Below, in pieces: positions 1-11,129 of a stretch of 64,000 nucleotides of DNA. The position numbers and the translations under genes were made by a program. Within the stretch, counting starts at the first letter, position 1. Each line of letters starts with the position of its first letter. The stretch is from Symsagittifera roscoffensis (lineage: Eukaryota > Xenacoelomorpha > Acoela > Convolutidae), in contig NC_087062.1 of NCBI RefSeq assembly GCF_963678635.1, positions 65,844,647 through 65,908,646 of the forward strand, read 5' to 3'. The notes beneath the pieces were generated by a model. That model saw nothing but the letters and a program-made list of their open reading frames with translations, was not told where the DNA came from and ran no database searches.

Positions 1-347
1 CTCAATTAAGAAAAATAGCAATAAAAAAGAGAGCATCTCATCCTTCCTCAATTCGAGAGCCAGATTTAGTTTTTCGAAAACTAGTAGATAAACTAGAGCA
101 AGCGGAAATCACAATGAAACTTGAAGAAACAGAAAATCTAAAACTACAATATGTTAATCGAATTGAAACAAACACTACACATATAAATAACATACAGGAA
201 TCATATACAGACCTAATTGAAATTATCACTGAAATACTAAATATCTATGAAAAACATCCAAATTTTAAAGGCAAACCATCCTTCAAATAATGGTGTAATT
301 ATTGCCGACGATACGGACACAGTATTTCCGAATGTAGACAAAAACAT
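1..347 (+). pseudogene. Copy A gag fragment, first of two partial gag copies (capsid end and zinc knuckle)
   Basis: The 3' part of a Ty3/Gypsy-type gag. The frame reads from 'LRKIAIKKRASHP' to a zinc knuckle, CNYCRRYGHSISEC (CX2CX4HX4C), the RNA-binding element of nucleocapsid. A TAA stands just before the knuckle, so the frame is broken there. Bases 1-347 are nearly identical to 1019-1363, and the sequence then jumps back to an earlier part of gag, so this is the left arm of a partial gag duplication. The start of this copy lies outside the window. The gag identity is secure from the knuckle and from alignment with the minus-strand copies. Confidence 0.8.
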
Positions 348-349
348 TC

Positions 350-1365
350 GGAAAACACAAAAATACACAATCTTTTCAACCAATTCAACCACAAAACCCA
401 ATGACTATGCACTCGTATCAACCAACTCAAATGCAAAATGAAATACTACTCCCATATTACCTTCAACAACACGAAATAACAAAAAATCAACTTTCAAATA
501 TTTCGGAAATGCCAAATGCCGCAGAATCACTACAGATGACAATGAATCCATACCTTATGGGTGGATCATCAATAACATCAAATAAACCACTAATGGTATT
601 CACAGTAACAGACCCGAATATTCTGTAGAAGATTATTTAAATGCAGTAACAGCAAATTTAATTTTATATATAGGACCTGAACCAATTAATACGCCACTAC
701 ATCAAAATTGGATACACTTATCGCACAGCATTGATACAAACAACACTAGATAGCGCAGCTGAAAAATTGTTTTCAGTATTACCTAAAGAAATAAAATCAG
801 ACTGGAAGAGATTTACACAAGAATTTTCAAAAATGTTTGACTCCGAAAGAAATAAACAACACCAAAGAGTCTTATGTAACGAAATTCGCAGATTACCAAA
901 TGAAATCATCAAACAATTAGCAGTACGCATCGAAACAATAGTTCGAAAAGCATATTCACTTAATACACATGACTATAAAAACACAAAAATTCAGAAAATT
1001 TAATGATGACCTTAACACCTCAATTAAGAAAAATAGCAATAAAAAAGAGAGCATCTCATCCTTCCTCAATTCGAGAGCCAGATTTAGTTTTTCGAAAACT
1101 AGTATATAAACTAGAGCAAGCGGAAATCACAATGAAACTTGATGAAACAGAAAATCTAAAACTACAATATGTTAATCGAATTGAAACAAACACTACACAT
1201 ATAAATAACATACAGGAATCATATACAGACCTAATTGAAAAAATCACTGAAATACTAAATATCTATGAAAAACATCCAAATTTTAAAGGCAAACCATCCT
1301 TCAAGTAATGGTGTAATTATTGCCGACGATACGGACACATATTTCCGAATGTAGACAAAAACAAC
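350..1365 (+). pseudogene. Copy A gag, capsid region and zinc knuckle (second copy)
   Basis: Gag capsid of the plus-strand Ty3/Gypsy element. Landmarks shared with the minus-strand copies are 'SYQPTQMQNE' (about 415), 'NPYLMGGSSI', 'PLMVF', and 'LIQTTLDSAAEKLFSVLP' followed by 'SDWKRFTQEF' (731-830), which resembles the conserved capsid helices of retrotransposon gag. A coiled-coil-like Lys/Glu-rich stretch precedes the knuckle at about 1310. The frame is interrupted several times (near 628 and 1003, and a TAA at the knuckle), and a one-base loss after the knuckle His removes its last Cys. It is not functional as it stands. The N-terminal gag part seen at 59.0-59.7 kb is missing here because the duplication starts within gag. 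Confidence 0.82.
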
Positions 1366-2420
1366 AAGATAATCAGAATAAACCTCAAAAGCATAAAGAA
1401 CCAAATAAATCGTTCTATCAATATATGAAAAAAGATCAAAATCTACCAAACAAACATATATATAGTAATAACAGTTCAGGAAAACCACTTCCGAACAACA
1501 CCAATTACGCAAGGAATCAATCACCATATAACTCAAGTTATAGAGGAAGATCACCAGAACGAAGAAACACACAAAATTCTTCACAAAATAATTATAATCG
1601 ATCAAATAGTCGAAATAACTATTCGAGATCAAATTCCAATGCAACACAATTTGTTTCTAGATCCACTTTCTAATCAAGCCCAAGAAATAAACACTACTCC
1701 AATAATCAATCACGAAACTCATCATACAACAGAAATAGAAACTATTCACATAATCGAAATAGAAGTTATTCGAACAATCGAAATCAGAATTACCCGAACA
1801 ATCGATCATAAAATAACTCGTATAATAGATCAAACTATCACAGATCAAATGACAATTACCAAAACAGATCACGGAACAATTCACAAAATCGAAATTCAAG
1901 TTATAATAATCAATATAGAAATTATTCCCAGTCACCACATAAGAATAATAACCATTATAATAATTCTAAACATCGATACAGAAGTAGTACACCAAAACAT
2001 CAAAGACATATTAATCAATTACAGTCAAATGAAGAAACAACATCAGACCCCCCAGGTATTGATGACACAGGAAGTAACGAACTACAACTAAATCAAATAA
2101 ACTGTGGATCATCAGATACAGAAAATGATACAGAAAATACTTTCTCTGTAAATATGATAACAGTCGAAAACGACTATGAACCTATCATATATGAACAACC
2201 TTTTACATCACATATATATGAAAATCAATTGGAACTCCTTCACATTTATTATATTGAACCCATCGATACTACACAAACTGCACAAGAAGTAAACGAAATT
2301 AACACGGTAATTAAACCCGATGAAAAAGACAAAACAAAATGTTCAAACACAAATCATATTTATCAAAATATACAAAAAAACAACCCAGAGAAAAAATTTG
2401 GACAATACCATTTCTCTTAG
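1366..2420 (+). pseudogene. Copy A gag C-terminal Asn/Arg/Ser/Tyr-rich tail
   Basis: Downstream of the knuckle is a low-complexity tail very rich in Asn, Arg, Ser and Tyr (for example 'NNYNRSNSRNNYSRSNS', 1585-1640). It continues in a second frame after a shift near 1670, with one further stop at about 1809. It then becomes acidic and Gln-rich ('SNEETTSDPPGIDD', then 'EYEPII'-type text to 2420). A basic, disordered tail fits RNA binding and packaging by Gag; that role is inference. The protease begins immediately downstream, so gag and pol are probably expressed through a frameshift or readthrough, but the decay hides the site. Confidence 0.7.
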
Positions 2421-2445
2421 AAAGTCCAAGAAACAAAGAATTTTA

Positions 2446-2886
2446 ACCACCAGATCTTGAAATTGATTTTTTAATTGATTCAGGAGCAGAATCAAACATA
2501 ATTAATATTCCAACATGGAATGAAATCAAAACATTACATCCAAAATCAACGCCTCTTGCAACCTCTAGTAAACTAGCCACAGCACAAGGATCAACATTAG
2601 TAAATTACGGAAAAATCCAATTATTCCTTCTCCCCACAAGAACAATGGAACAAAATAAAATTCTAAACAAACCATTTAAACTAATATTTCATATCACTGA
2701 TATTAAGCACAATATCATTGGCATACCATTTATATCAAAATATATACCAACAATCAACATCTTAAATAGTAAAATACTAATCAAAGATAAATACACAAGA
2801 ACAAAAAATACAGCTCTAACATTTTTTCAAAGATTAAACAAACAACCACCATTCTTCTCAAAATTTTATCCAATTTATAACCATTA
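2446..2886 (+). CDS. Copy A aspartic protease domain
   Basis: Retropepsin-like protease of the pol polyprotein. The active-site motif 'FLIDSGAESNIINI' is at about 2468-2510, with the catalytic Asp codon at 2477. It is followed by the expected beta-strand text, 'KLATAQGSTLVNYGKIQLFL', and by a C-terminal 'IKHNIIGIPFISKY', which corresponds to the conserved hydrophobic-Gly strand near the end of retropepsins. The frame is open from about 2446 to the TAA at 2884, roughly 146 codons. It would cleave Gag-Pol. The same DSGA motif is found in copy B (about 36.87 kb) and copy C (about 54.98 kb). Confidence 0.85.
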
Positions 2887-3367
2887 ACGGAAACACTTGA
2901 AACCATTATTAGAAAATATATATAATTTTTCAATAAAACAAGTTCACCAGTATGATACAAGTCAAAATAAACAACAACTTTTTATGTCAGACTTTGAATT
3001 TAAACCTATTCACAAGTTTTTCAAAATCACGATCTCATCTATAAATTATTTGAAAAACACGAATTCCGACATCATTTTGTTAAACGTGTATTACAAAACA
3101 CCGTATCAAGTAACATTACCCTAAGGACTTTTAGGATATTGCGAATCAAACGCTACAATCTCACCCATATATGAAGTAGCCTACCGCGTAAATAATATAC
3201 TCCAATTATTAGATATTCGCCAATCCACAATTCTTGACGAAGAATTATCCATAAATAACATAATAAGCAATGAAAAGAGAAACACAGATTATTTCACAAA
3301 AATACCATATTTTAAACCAACGTTCAATATAACAAACTACACAAAAGAACAACAAAAATTATTAACG
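2887..3367 (+). pseudogene. Copy A protease-RT spacer domain
   Basis: Pol sequence linking protease to reverse transcriptase. Readable stretches are 'FSIKQVHQYDTSQNKQQLF', 'FKPIHKFFKITISSINY' and, after the stop at about 3121, 'GLLGYCESNATISPIYE'. Ty3/Gypsy pol proteins commonly have a beta-rich segment ending in a hydrophobic-Gly turn here. This region is well conserved in the minus-strand copies (35.8-36.5 and 53.9-54.6 kb), so it was once constrained. It carries two stops. I assign no activity. Confidence 0.65.
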
Positions 3368-4125
3368 ATGTTCTATTTTGAACACTCACAAATTACACAA
3401 ATCGAATTTGACAAACTAGCAAAACAACTGTTAAAAAATTCAAAAGTCTACGCAACATCAAAATTTGACGTTGAGAAAATCAGTTCATCACTACATCTCC
3501 CGTTAAAACCTGACGCAGTTTTCAAAAAACAAAGAGCTAGTAAAGTACCAATTCATTTACACGACAAAGTAAATAGATTACTTGATATTTTAGAACAATA
3601 CAAAATTATCTCACCAGTAAATAAAAAAGAACAACCAAAAGGTAACACATTTATTAACCCTGTTATCATTCTAGCAAAAGGAGAATCATTAAAAATAGTT
3701 TTAGACGCTAGATACCTCAATTCACTAATTGACGAATCGAAATGCAATTGGCCTATTGAACCAATACAAGTTATCTTAACAAAAATAAACGGAAAATACT
3801 TTACAACCACAGATATGAATAGTGCATACAATCAAATGCCACTAGATGAACAATCACGACGTTTAACACAATTTGTTATTGGAAATCAACAATATGAATT
3901 TAGCCGCCTATTCTATGGAATTTCCATAGGACCAGCAGCATTTTCAGCTTTTATGAGTAAAATTTTTAGACCACTAATACTCAAGAAAAACGCAATCACC
4001 TATTTGGATGATGTTTGTATGCAATAACAGACAAAAGAAAAAACGTTTACAGTTTTAGAGCACTATCATAAAATACTTCAGAACACAAAAATCTGAAGGC
4101 CGCCTCCGATAAATAACACTTCTTT
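3368..4125 (+). pseudogene. Copy A reverse transcriptase, fingers and palm
   Basis: RT of the Ty3/Gypsy element, open for 219 codons from 3368 to a TAA at 4025. Seen in order: the primer-grip-side segment 'LPLKPDAVFKKQRASKVP'; 'VIILAKGESLKIVLDARYLN' (the K.R.V.DYR.LN-type motif); motif A 'FTTTDMNSAYNQMPLD' with its Asp; motif B 'LFYGISIGPAAFSAFM'; and motif C 'YLDD' at about 4005, carrying the two catalytic Asp. It ends a few residues after motif C, and the next 100 bases need a frame change to reach the thumb. This is the only copy in the window that retains motifs B and C. Confidence 0.88.
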
Positions 4126-4629
4126 TTGACACGAGTTAAATTTTTAGGACATAATATAGAAAGAAACACAATCACTCCATTAAAATCACGCATTGATGCT
4201 ATTCAAAAACTTCAACCACCAACAGACAAAAAGAAAATCCAAGAATTCCTTGGAATGATAAATTTCTTAAGCAAGTACGTTTATAAAATGCAATTATATT
4301 TAAGACCGTTCTATAATATCCTCAGACAACAAAATAATTTTGAATGGACCACTGAACATCAAACACGATTTGAAGAAATTAAAAAACTTTTAACTGAATA
4401 AATTTCAAACACAATTCCAGATCCAGATCAACCATTCTATGCAATGTGCGATGCTTCAAATTTTGGCATCGGCGCAGCATTACTACAATCACATAGTGGT
4501 ACAAATAAAATGAACCTTATATCAGCAAATTCCCGATTATTCACTCAAGCAGAGCTACGACTCTCAACTCTAATGAGAGAATGTACAGCTATAATTTATA
4601 CACTTACAGAATATACCTCTAACAGATAA
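4126..4629 (+). pseudogene. Copy A RT thumb/connection and truncated RNase H
   Basis: The first part ('VKFLGHNIERNTI', 'KKKIQEFLGMINFLSKYV', 'LYNILRQQNNFEW') is the thumb/connection region typical of Ty3/Gypsy RT. After a TAA at 4399 comes RNase H, with 'MCDASNFGIGAALLQ' (first catalytic Asp) and 'LSTLMRECTAIIYTLTEY' (catalytic Glu). The domain is then cut: at about 4612 the sequence jumps directly to the pre-integrase region, removing the 'TDHK' Asp and the rest of RNase H that are still present in copies B and C. RNase H is therefore non-functional here. Confidence 0.82.
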
Positions 4630-6382
4630 AATTACCATTGAACTCTTGAAACAATATCAAAATTTTGACCCAGTAATTAGACAACTAAAATCATGGCACA
4701 CATACAAAACTAAGCCCGTAAAAGCAGATACCATAATTTTAGGAAATAAAACACTCCTCCGATATTTCCGAAAATTTAATAATACAACAATTAAAGAAAA
4801 CACAGACCTTCTAGAATATCAATTAAATGATTCTACAGTTCACTGTCTCCCTTTAAGTATGATACTAATAGCTTTTAACATTTCACATACAAAAAATACT
4901 AAAGGACACTCTGGATCAGAGAAAACATTTTCAAACTTTACACAAAATTTTTATTTCCCAAATGCACCAATTTGGATAAAAGTACTATGCAATGATTGTA
5001 TAGTATGTCAGCTAAATAAACTTTATCCAAATCAAAAACAAATAGCACAAAAACAAGATTTTAAAGGAAAAAGTTTATATTTTAACCATCGTATTTCATT
5101 CGATACAAAAGCACCAATTTCACCATCCTCTGAAGGAAACTCCTACATTATGGTAATTGTTGATGCATTTACACATTATGTAACACTCAACCCAGTACCA
5201 CATTGTAATGCTTATTATGCTTACACAACACTTGATGAACACTGGATAGCTAAATTCGGATTACCCGAAATCTTAGTTACAGATAATGGTACAGAAATCA
5301 TAAATAATGAAATCATCACACTATGTCACTTATATAACATCAAAAATAAACCACGTACATCTCATGCACCTTGGACAAACGGTTTAGTCGAAGGTATGAA
5401 CCGTTCACTACAAGAATATCTTAGATGTATCATAAATGGAAAAGACACAAAATACACCGAATGGTCAGCAGATGTAAAATTATTTCCCTTAGCATATAAT
5501 TCACAAAATACGACAACTCTAGGAATGTCACCATATGAAATGGTTTTTAATCAAAAGCCACGTAAACCAATTATGTTTACAGCAAACTCTCATAAAAATG
5601 CACAAGGTCATTGTCAACCGAATAAAGACTCAATTTGTTATAACCTACCTTTACACACACATGATGAAGATCATTTTCATCACCCACAAATCCTTAAATT
5701 AGCCTGCGGTACACACACCGAATGGATTTTAAATAGAGATAAAAAACACAATGAAATTTACCAAAGAGTAACAAAAAAATTGTTTCAAAGGCAAAACATT
5801 AACGAACAAATTAATTCACGTTTTACACCAGCCTCAGATTTAAAAATTGGAACATTTGTCTCAATACCTAATTTTAAAACACAAAAAGGAATTTCTAAAA
5901 AATTACAACCCCTTCGCAAAAGACCATACCAAATAATTGCCAAACCCACTGACGTAACATATAAAATCACCGATTTAGACCAAAAAGAAATTGTTCAACA
6001 TCGGAACAATCTATTGCCTTACTACCCAAAAGAGTACGCACTACGCGAATTAACTCAATTATGTTCTTTCACAGGTTTAAAAGTTATTCAAAATCACCCA
6101 TATACGGAAAAAGAAATAAATGAACAAAACGACAGTCATCATGGAAAACAAAACACAAAGCCAACTACAACCCAAAACAATACAAAAAAGCTAGATCGAA
6201 AAATACCTCAAAAAGAAAGGAAAAATAGGCAACTGATAGAAAAAATTTTACCACAAGAACAAGTCGAGAAATCAGAACATAGACAGTCATCACGACTTAG
6301 AAATCAACCACGTAAAAACTACAAAACATTCATCCCACAATCTAAAATATTAAAGAAATTTGAATTTCAAAAACAACTTTAA
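4613..6382 (+). CDS. Copy A integrase (intact reading frame)
   Basis: The longest open frame in the window (578 codons from 4646, open from about 4613). It inserts the element's cDNA into host DNA. Seen in order: an HHCC zinc domain ('SHTKNTKGHSG' then 'CNDCIVCQ', about residues 80-121); a catalytic core with Asp in 'SFDTKAP' (about residue 152), Asp in 'LVTDNGTEI' and Glu in 'GLVEGMNRSL'; and exactly 35 residues between the second Asp and the Glu (D,D35E). A GPY/F-like C-terminus follows ('KLQPLRKRPYQIIAKP' to 'QHRNNLLPYYP'). The tail is basic, with 'SSRLRNQPRKNYKTF', and I see no chromodomain. The upstream edge is a deletion scar from RNase H. Confidence 0.92.
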   Translation: MPLTDKITIELLKQYQNFDPVIRQLKSWHTYKTKPVKADTIILGNKTLLRYFRKFNNTTIKENTDLLEYQLNDSTVHCLPLSMILIAFNISHTKNTKGHSGSEKTFSNFTQNFYFPNAPIWIKVLCNDCIVCQLNKLYPNQKQIAQKQDFKGKSLYFNHRISFDTKAPISPSSEGNSYIMVIVDAFTHYVTLNPVPHCNAYYAYTTLDEHWIAKFGLPEILVTDNGTEIINNEIITLCHLYNIKNKPRTSHAPWTNGLVEGMNRSLQEYLRCIINGKDTKYTEWSADVKLFPLAYNSQNTTTLGMSPYEMVFNQKPRKPIMFTANSHKNAQGHCQPNKDSICYNLPLHTHDEDHFHHPQILKLACGTHTEWILNRDKKHNEIYQRVTKKLFQRQNINEQINSRFTPASDLKIGTFVSIPNFKTQKGISKKLQPLRKRPYQIIAKPTDVTYKITDLDQKEIVQHRNNLLPYYPKEYALRELTQLCSFTGLKVIQNHPYTEKEINEQNDSHHGKQNTKPTTTQNNTKKLDRKIPQKERKNRQLIEKILPQEQVEKSEHRQSSRLRNQPRKNYKTFIPQSKILKKFEFQKQL

Positions 6383-7403
6383 TTTCAAAATCCTCGCACC
6401 TCTCAATCATATTGGATCTCCATTTTTCAAAACAACATGCTGACAAAAGACGGAACAATTCCAGTTCAAATTTAGCCAATAGGATTCATTCAATCCGTCA
6501 CCTTCTATAACTATAACCCCAACCAATTAGACGAAAGATATTAAACTCCAGGCATATCTATAACTATAACTTTACAACCTCCAGGTCAAAAATAAGCAAA
6601 CCACTCAGACTTGACAACTAGAATAAATACCACCATAATATCATAACCCTCCCTTATCTAATAACGCAAAGATCAACAATATTTTCCCAATTTAGACCTC
6701 AAAAACCCACCAACCAAAAATGATAAATTAGCCTAAAGTAAAAATACGACCGTATTAATTTAGCCTAAAGTACAAAAATCTCAAAAATACCTCAGATCAC
6801 CTGACAAATAAAAATAAAGCAAAGAGGACCTCCCGAACACCATAAAATTAGCCCCCAACAACTTTTCACAAAACTCAACCCACTTGTCAAAAAATCAATA
6901 AATAACTCGACCACACTTGAAAATCGCCCCAAACAACAAAAAATATTCGACCAAGAAATCATTTCTTAAATGCTCTTCTCTCGATCAGTCAATATCTTTA
7001 AACATACAATTTTCAACATTTTCATAAACTTTTTCACAATACTTAAACTTTTGATCATATTTCTCTTTGATACCTTTGAAGCTTTTATAATAATTTCAAT
7101 CATTTTTGGCAACATTTTTTCTAAATATTCTACTCCCTATTTGAAATATATATCCAACTTTCCCAAATCATTGACCATATTCACAGGTACGATAACGCAA
7201 AGTTTATTTAAATGATACGAACAATTTTTAGTAGAACAGATATTTTTTAACTATTTGTAATTTTTATAACATTTTTATCATCCCTAATACTGACAATGTG
7301 CAAATGTATAGCAACAATCCTTTTAATTCTTTTCCTTGAAGAATACTACAATAAACATAAATTTTTTCACTAGGAAAAATCAATCAGAATATTTTCAAAA
7401 ATT
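6383..7403 (+). other. Copy A pol-env intergenic region
   Basis: About 1 kb without a convincing gene. A short hydrophobic open frame (6970-7215, many Phe/Ile) has no recognised family. At about 7300-7370 a hydrophobic stretch ('LTMCKCIATILLILFLEEYY') has a recognisable counterpart in copies B and C just before ORF3, so part of this stretch was coding or structurally conserved. In env-bearing retroelements the splice acceptor for subgenomic mRNA would lie here, but I cannot identify it with confidence. Confidence 0.5.
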
Positions 7404-8521
7404 GCTAACCAACAATCACACAATCAGTCTTCACCGACATCATCCCAAGAAAACCCGACAATACCTACAACTACCCAAAACCCCCAAACATCCACACGAA
7501 TTTCTTTCCAAGATAACCCATACACTTTTGAAGAACGACACGCTCGCTTATCCGAACCATTAGAACCAGTTCAGCGACAGGCACCCCTAAGTGAACCAAC
7601 TTATAACTTGTACCCAACATTACCACAAGAATTAAGTAGAATAAGAAACATTAGTCAAAACCAAAATACAGTTGAAATAAATAGACAAATTATACATCCA
7701 CGACGAAATAGAAAATTTCAAACCCCCCGAGTTCATTTTGATATACCCCAATCCCCATCACCAATTACTCCAGAAAACCCAAATAGCACATTACCAGAGA
7801 CCCCTACACTTCTTTCACAACGTAGCACCTCAAGTATACCCTCAGATTACTTAGGTTCAACACCAGCATCTGAACAAATACGTATCAATCCCTTTAAACC
7901 CCCCCCCCCAACCAAACATCACGACTACCATATTGGACAACACACTCATTCACACAAGGTGAACCAAATTTAATAAATGACCCAATAGATAATTCTACGG
8001 ATACAACAACATCATCATCACTACCAGAAACATTATCACTACCATCAACACCATCAATAAGCCAGATTTCACCGACGCCTTTCCCCCTAAATTTTCCAAA
8101 TAACCTCGACGCTAGATATTGAGAACAATCATCAACAAATATCCCTTTAAGATTAGATTGGAACACGTTCACAGCACCCCCACCATTATTTGGACAACAT
8201 CCAGAAAGTTACCGACTCCACAATTGGGCACTCAATAGACTACAATATAGACAAGACATCCACGAAGACATTCGTGAACATAACATCCAAATACTCCAAC
8301 AAAATAGTCTACAATTAAAATTCGAAATCACGATTAAACTTAACAACATTGTTCAACAACCTTACCCATTAAACCCACCCAATATGACAGCTCAATCGCT
8401 ACCACCACCATTTATAACAACAGAAGTAATTTATAAGTACGACAGATATACCAAAAAGACAATTGGTTACATCACATTTTATAACCCATACTCAGGATTA
8501 TCATACACATGTATATTCTAA
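7404..8521 (+). pseudogene. Copy A ORF3, Pro/Ser/Thr-rich protein of unknown function
   Basis: A frame between pol and env, open from about 7404 to 7973 and continuing after a frame change and a stop (about 8119) to a TAA at 8519-8521. The N-terminal half is low complexity (Pro, Ser, Thr, Gln) with a conserved basic patch 'RQIIHPRRNRKFQTPR'. The C-terminal part is more structured and well conserved in copies B and C ('FITTEVIYKYDRYTKKT', 'GYITFYNPYSGLSYT'). It ends inside env: its stop overlaps the env start by 13 bases. I do not recognise the family. Conservation between diverged copies argues for a real gene, either an env leader protein or an independent accessory protein. Confidence 0.6.
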
Positions 8522-11129
8522 AAATATTGATAATTCAACAAATCTTTTTTCCAATATTTTCCGATCAGAACACAAATCCTTCTCCCCGCACAGGACCCCA
8601 GGTCTTATTAGTAACACACTACGATTGTGAAGAAAATGAACACAAAACACTACACAAATATGCAATAAATCAAGTATCACATTGCGAAACAGAACCACAA
8701 GCTATAGAAACTACAAATGTAATAGCGACACTGTATTCAAAAGCCCGAGCAACAACAATCGCAGGATATAAATTTACAGCAACATTTTCCGAAAAGAAAG
8801 TACATTGTTCACAAGTTTCAAACGGAAATAAAAACCGACTTGACCACGAATCATTCTACCAAAGTAATATAGAACGACTTCTACATCTAAATCCCGATGA
8901 TTGTAAAAACGATCCACTCAGACTAAATATCACAAGAAATAAAAACACCGACAGAAATCTAGTATATTTTCAAGTCTTTGCCGATTCTGTACATCAAGCA
9001 GAACTTGAAAGATATTAAGGACATATAAAACTAGATGAAAAATACCCATACAACCGCGCACACGGAAGATTAACTTATGACATATACGATAAGCACTGGA
9101 TACCACACATTGGAATAAATAATCCATCAAACTGCAAAGCAGACACAAAAAATAAAGGATATCAAGAAATAATGTTTTTCGAATGGAAAATACAACTCGA
9201 AAAAATACAACTCACACGAGATTTATCCGACAACACAATGATCTATCAAGGAATTAGATTACCTTGTAAAAACGATCAAGGTTATTGCGATCCTACAATA
9301 CGGACACAAGCATTAATTGTTTGGTTTCCCGAAGATACATGCACAACATTTCAAGTAGCAAAAATACACGCTCGAATGATAAAATTTCACGAAAAATATT
9401 TTATAGAATCAATTCCATATAAACAAGTCCATCCATCAAGAAAAAAAAATACTGATTTCCGAAGTATCCATAATATAAAAAATAAATTAACACGTTTCCA
9501 AATAAATCAAGAAACAGAAATCGCATGCAAATACAGGAACCCACTTTACAAAACACAATATTCTAAAATACTAATTGAATACGAAAAAGGTTTTGACATG
9601 ACCACTGGAAAAATAAAATTTGACCCTTATGCCACAGGTCACCCTCTAAACGAAGGAACATCATATATACCAGTTAACTTTCAAAAAAGCAATGGTCAAC
9701 CTGGTGGAAAACTAAAGCCACATGACACTAGAAGTACATGTTTACAAGAACTATCACTAATGAATAACACTTATTTTGGTAATATCCACTATGATATTCA
9801 CTTAGATATGAAGTTAGACTACACAATTAGTCGAATTTTTCAAGAAATGTCACTCTCCGAATTAGAAACACTTCACCAACTATGCGAATTAGAAAGGACA
9901 CAAATCCTACAATCACTCGCACTAGCAGTATTAAAAATACCCTACGCAGGATATTTATTGTCAGGAAATAGATCAAATTTTCTAGACTACGAAGGAAACA
10001 TTTTTTATGGTTTTATACTTGTACCAAAAAAGTATCACCACTCTATGTTTTTGAAGATAAACGCTGCTACAAAAGAATCCCTATATTTTATAGAAATAAG
10101 GTACATTTTGTTGATACACTTTCAAGACGAACATATTTTTGGGATACCGCAGTCCCATGTGGATCAGAAAAAAGCCACAATGTAGTACAATTGAACCCTG
10201 ATGAAGATAAATATTATCTTCTTACTCCATACCCTACGTTAATGCAATCACTCAAAAAATTTTCACCCGAAAGCATCAGAGCTATTGCTCGTAATCCAAA
10301 TATTGATTTACAATCAATTGGAATATATTCAAATTCAAATATCCAACACCACATTAGAACCCAACAATTCCAAGAATTATTAACACAAATGGACACTATA
10401 CAAAGACAATCAATTGATCAAAATTTACGAAAACTTGCCAAAACCGCAGGATTTGCAGATATTTATACACAAGATTATAGCGGATATTTTAAAGACATTA
10501 AAGACTATATATATCTAAACGGTGAAAAACACAGACCACAAGATGTTTCACCTATAATATTTTTAACTTAGTCACCCTAAAAAATGAAATTTTCGATTTT
10601 CTAGGATGGCCCTATTACATCTTAGAAAAATTAACTATCCTATACGCAATGTTTAACTTTATAGGATTTCTTTTTTTCTTTTTTAAAAGGAATCTATAAC
10701 ACATGCGCTATACACAAACAAGTAAATAGACAAGCAAGTGTAGCACGCATACTATTTGCAGGAATTTTTGGAATTTTTTCTTCATCAATAAATAAAATTC
10801 TTCTAGACGCACAAATAAAAGAATATAATACAAAAATAGCGACAAGACAGAACACGTACGACGAAGAACATAATAACAAAGAAGTAACACCTACCGCACC
10901 ACAGTTGCCACCCCTACCACATAACCATCCATTATCCTTAGTCCCACGTAATTTCCGAAACCTAGCAATAACACATAATGCAAATTTTAGACCAAATATA
11001 TCGCAAAGTCCCATACAACATATAATGACACATCATTCACAAGATGATAATACATATGAACAAATTATAGAACAACCCCATACCACCGCTTTTCAGTCTC
11101 AAAATAATCATATTTTTAGCCCACGATGA
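8509..11129 (+). pseudogene. Copy A env-like viral glycoprotein
   Basis: A membrane glycoprotein of the kind that lets a Ty3/Gypsy element act like a retrovirus. The ATG at 8509 is followed by a hydrophobic signal peptide ('ILKILIIQQIFFPIFS'), then a Cys-containing ectodomain ('HYDCEENEHKTLHKYAINQV', 'EKKVHCSQ', 'NPDDCKN', 'EIACKYRN') with several NxS/T sites. Later come a heptad-like segment (9830-9930), a very hydrophobic anchor (10610-10680, 'FNFIGFLFFFF') and a cytoplasmic tail ending 'FSPR' at the UGA at 11127. About 870 codons in all. Breaks are an in-frame TAA at 9016 and frame changes near 10040, 10565 and 10690. The spacing of the N-terminal 'YDC' and later Cys recalls chuvirus-type glycoproteins captured by retroelements, but that affiliation is a guess. 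Confidence 0.75.

Noticed and set aside
2446-6382. BEL/Pao or Copia assignment of the retroelement
   Set aside because: Order is protease-RT-RNase H-integrase, with a GPY/F-like integrase tail and gypsy-type RT text, which fits Ty3/Gypsy.
5900-6382. Chromodomain at the integrase C-terminus
   Set aside because: The tail is basic and low-complexity with no chromodomain aromatic cage pattern.
8509-11129. Firm assignment of env to a named viral glycoprotein family
   Set aside because: Only Cys spacing, signal peptide and anchor can be judged by eye; a structure or profile search is needed before naming the family.
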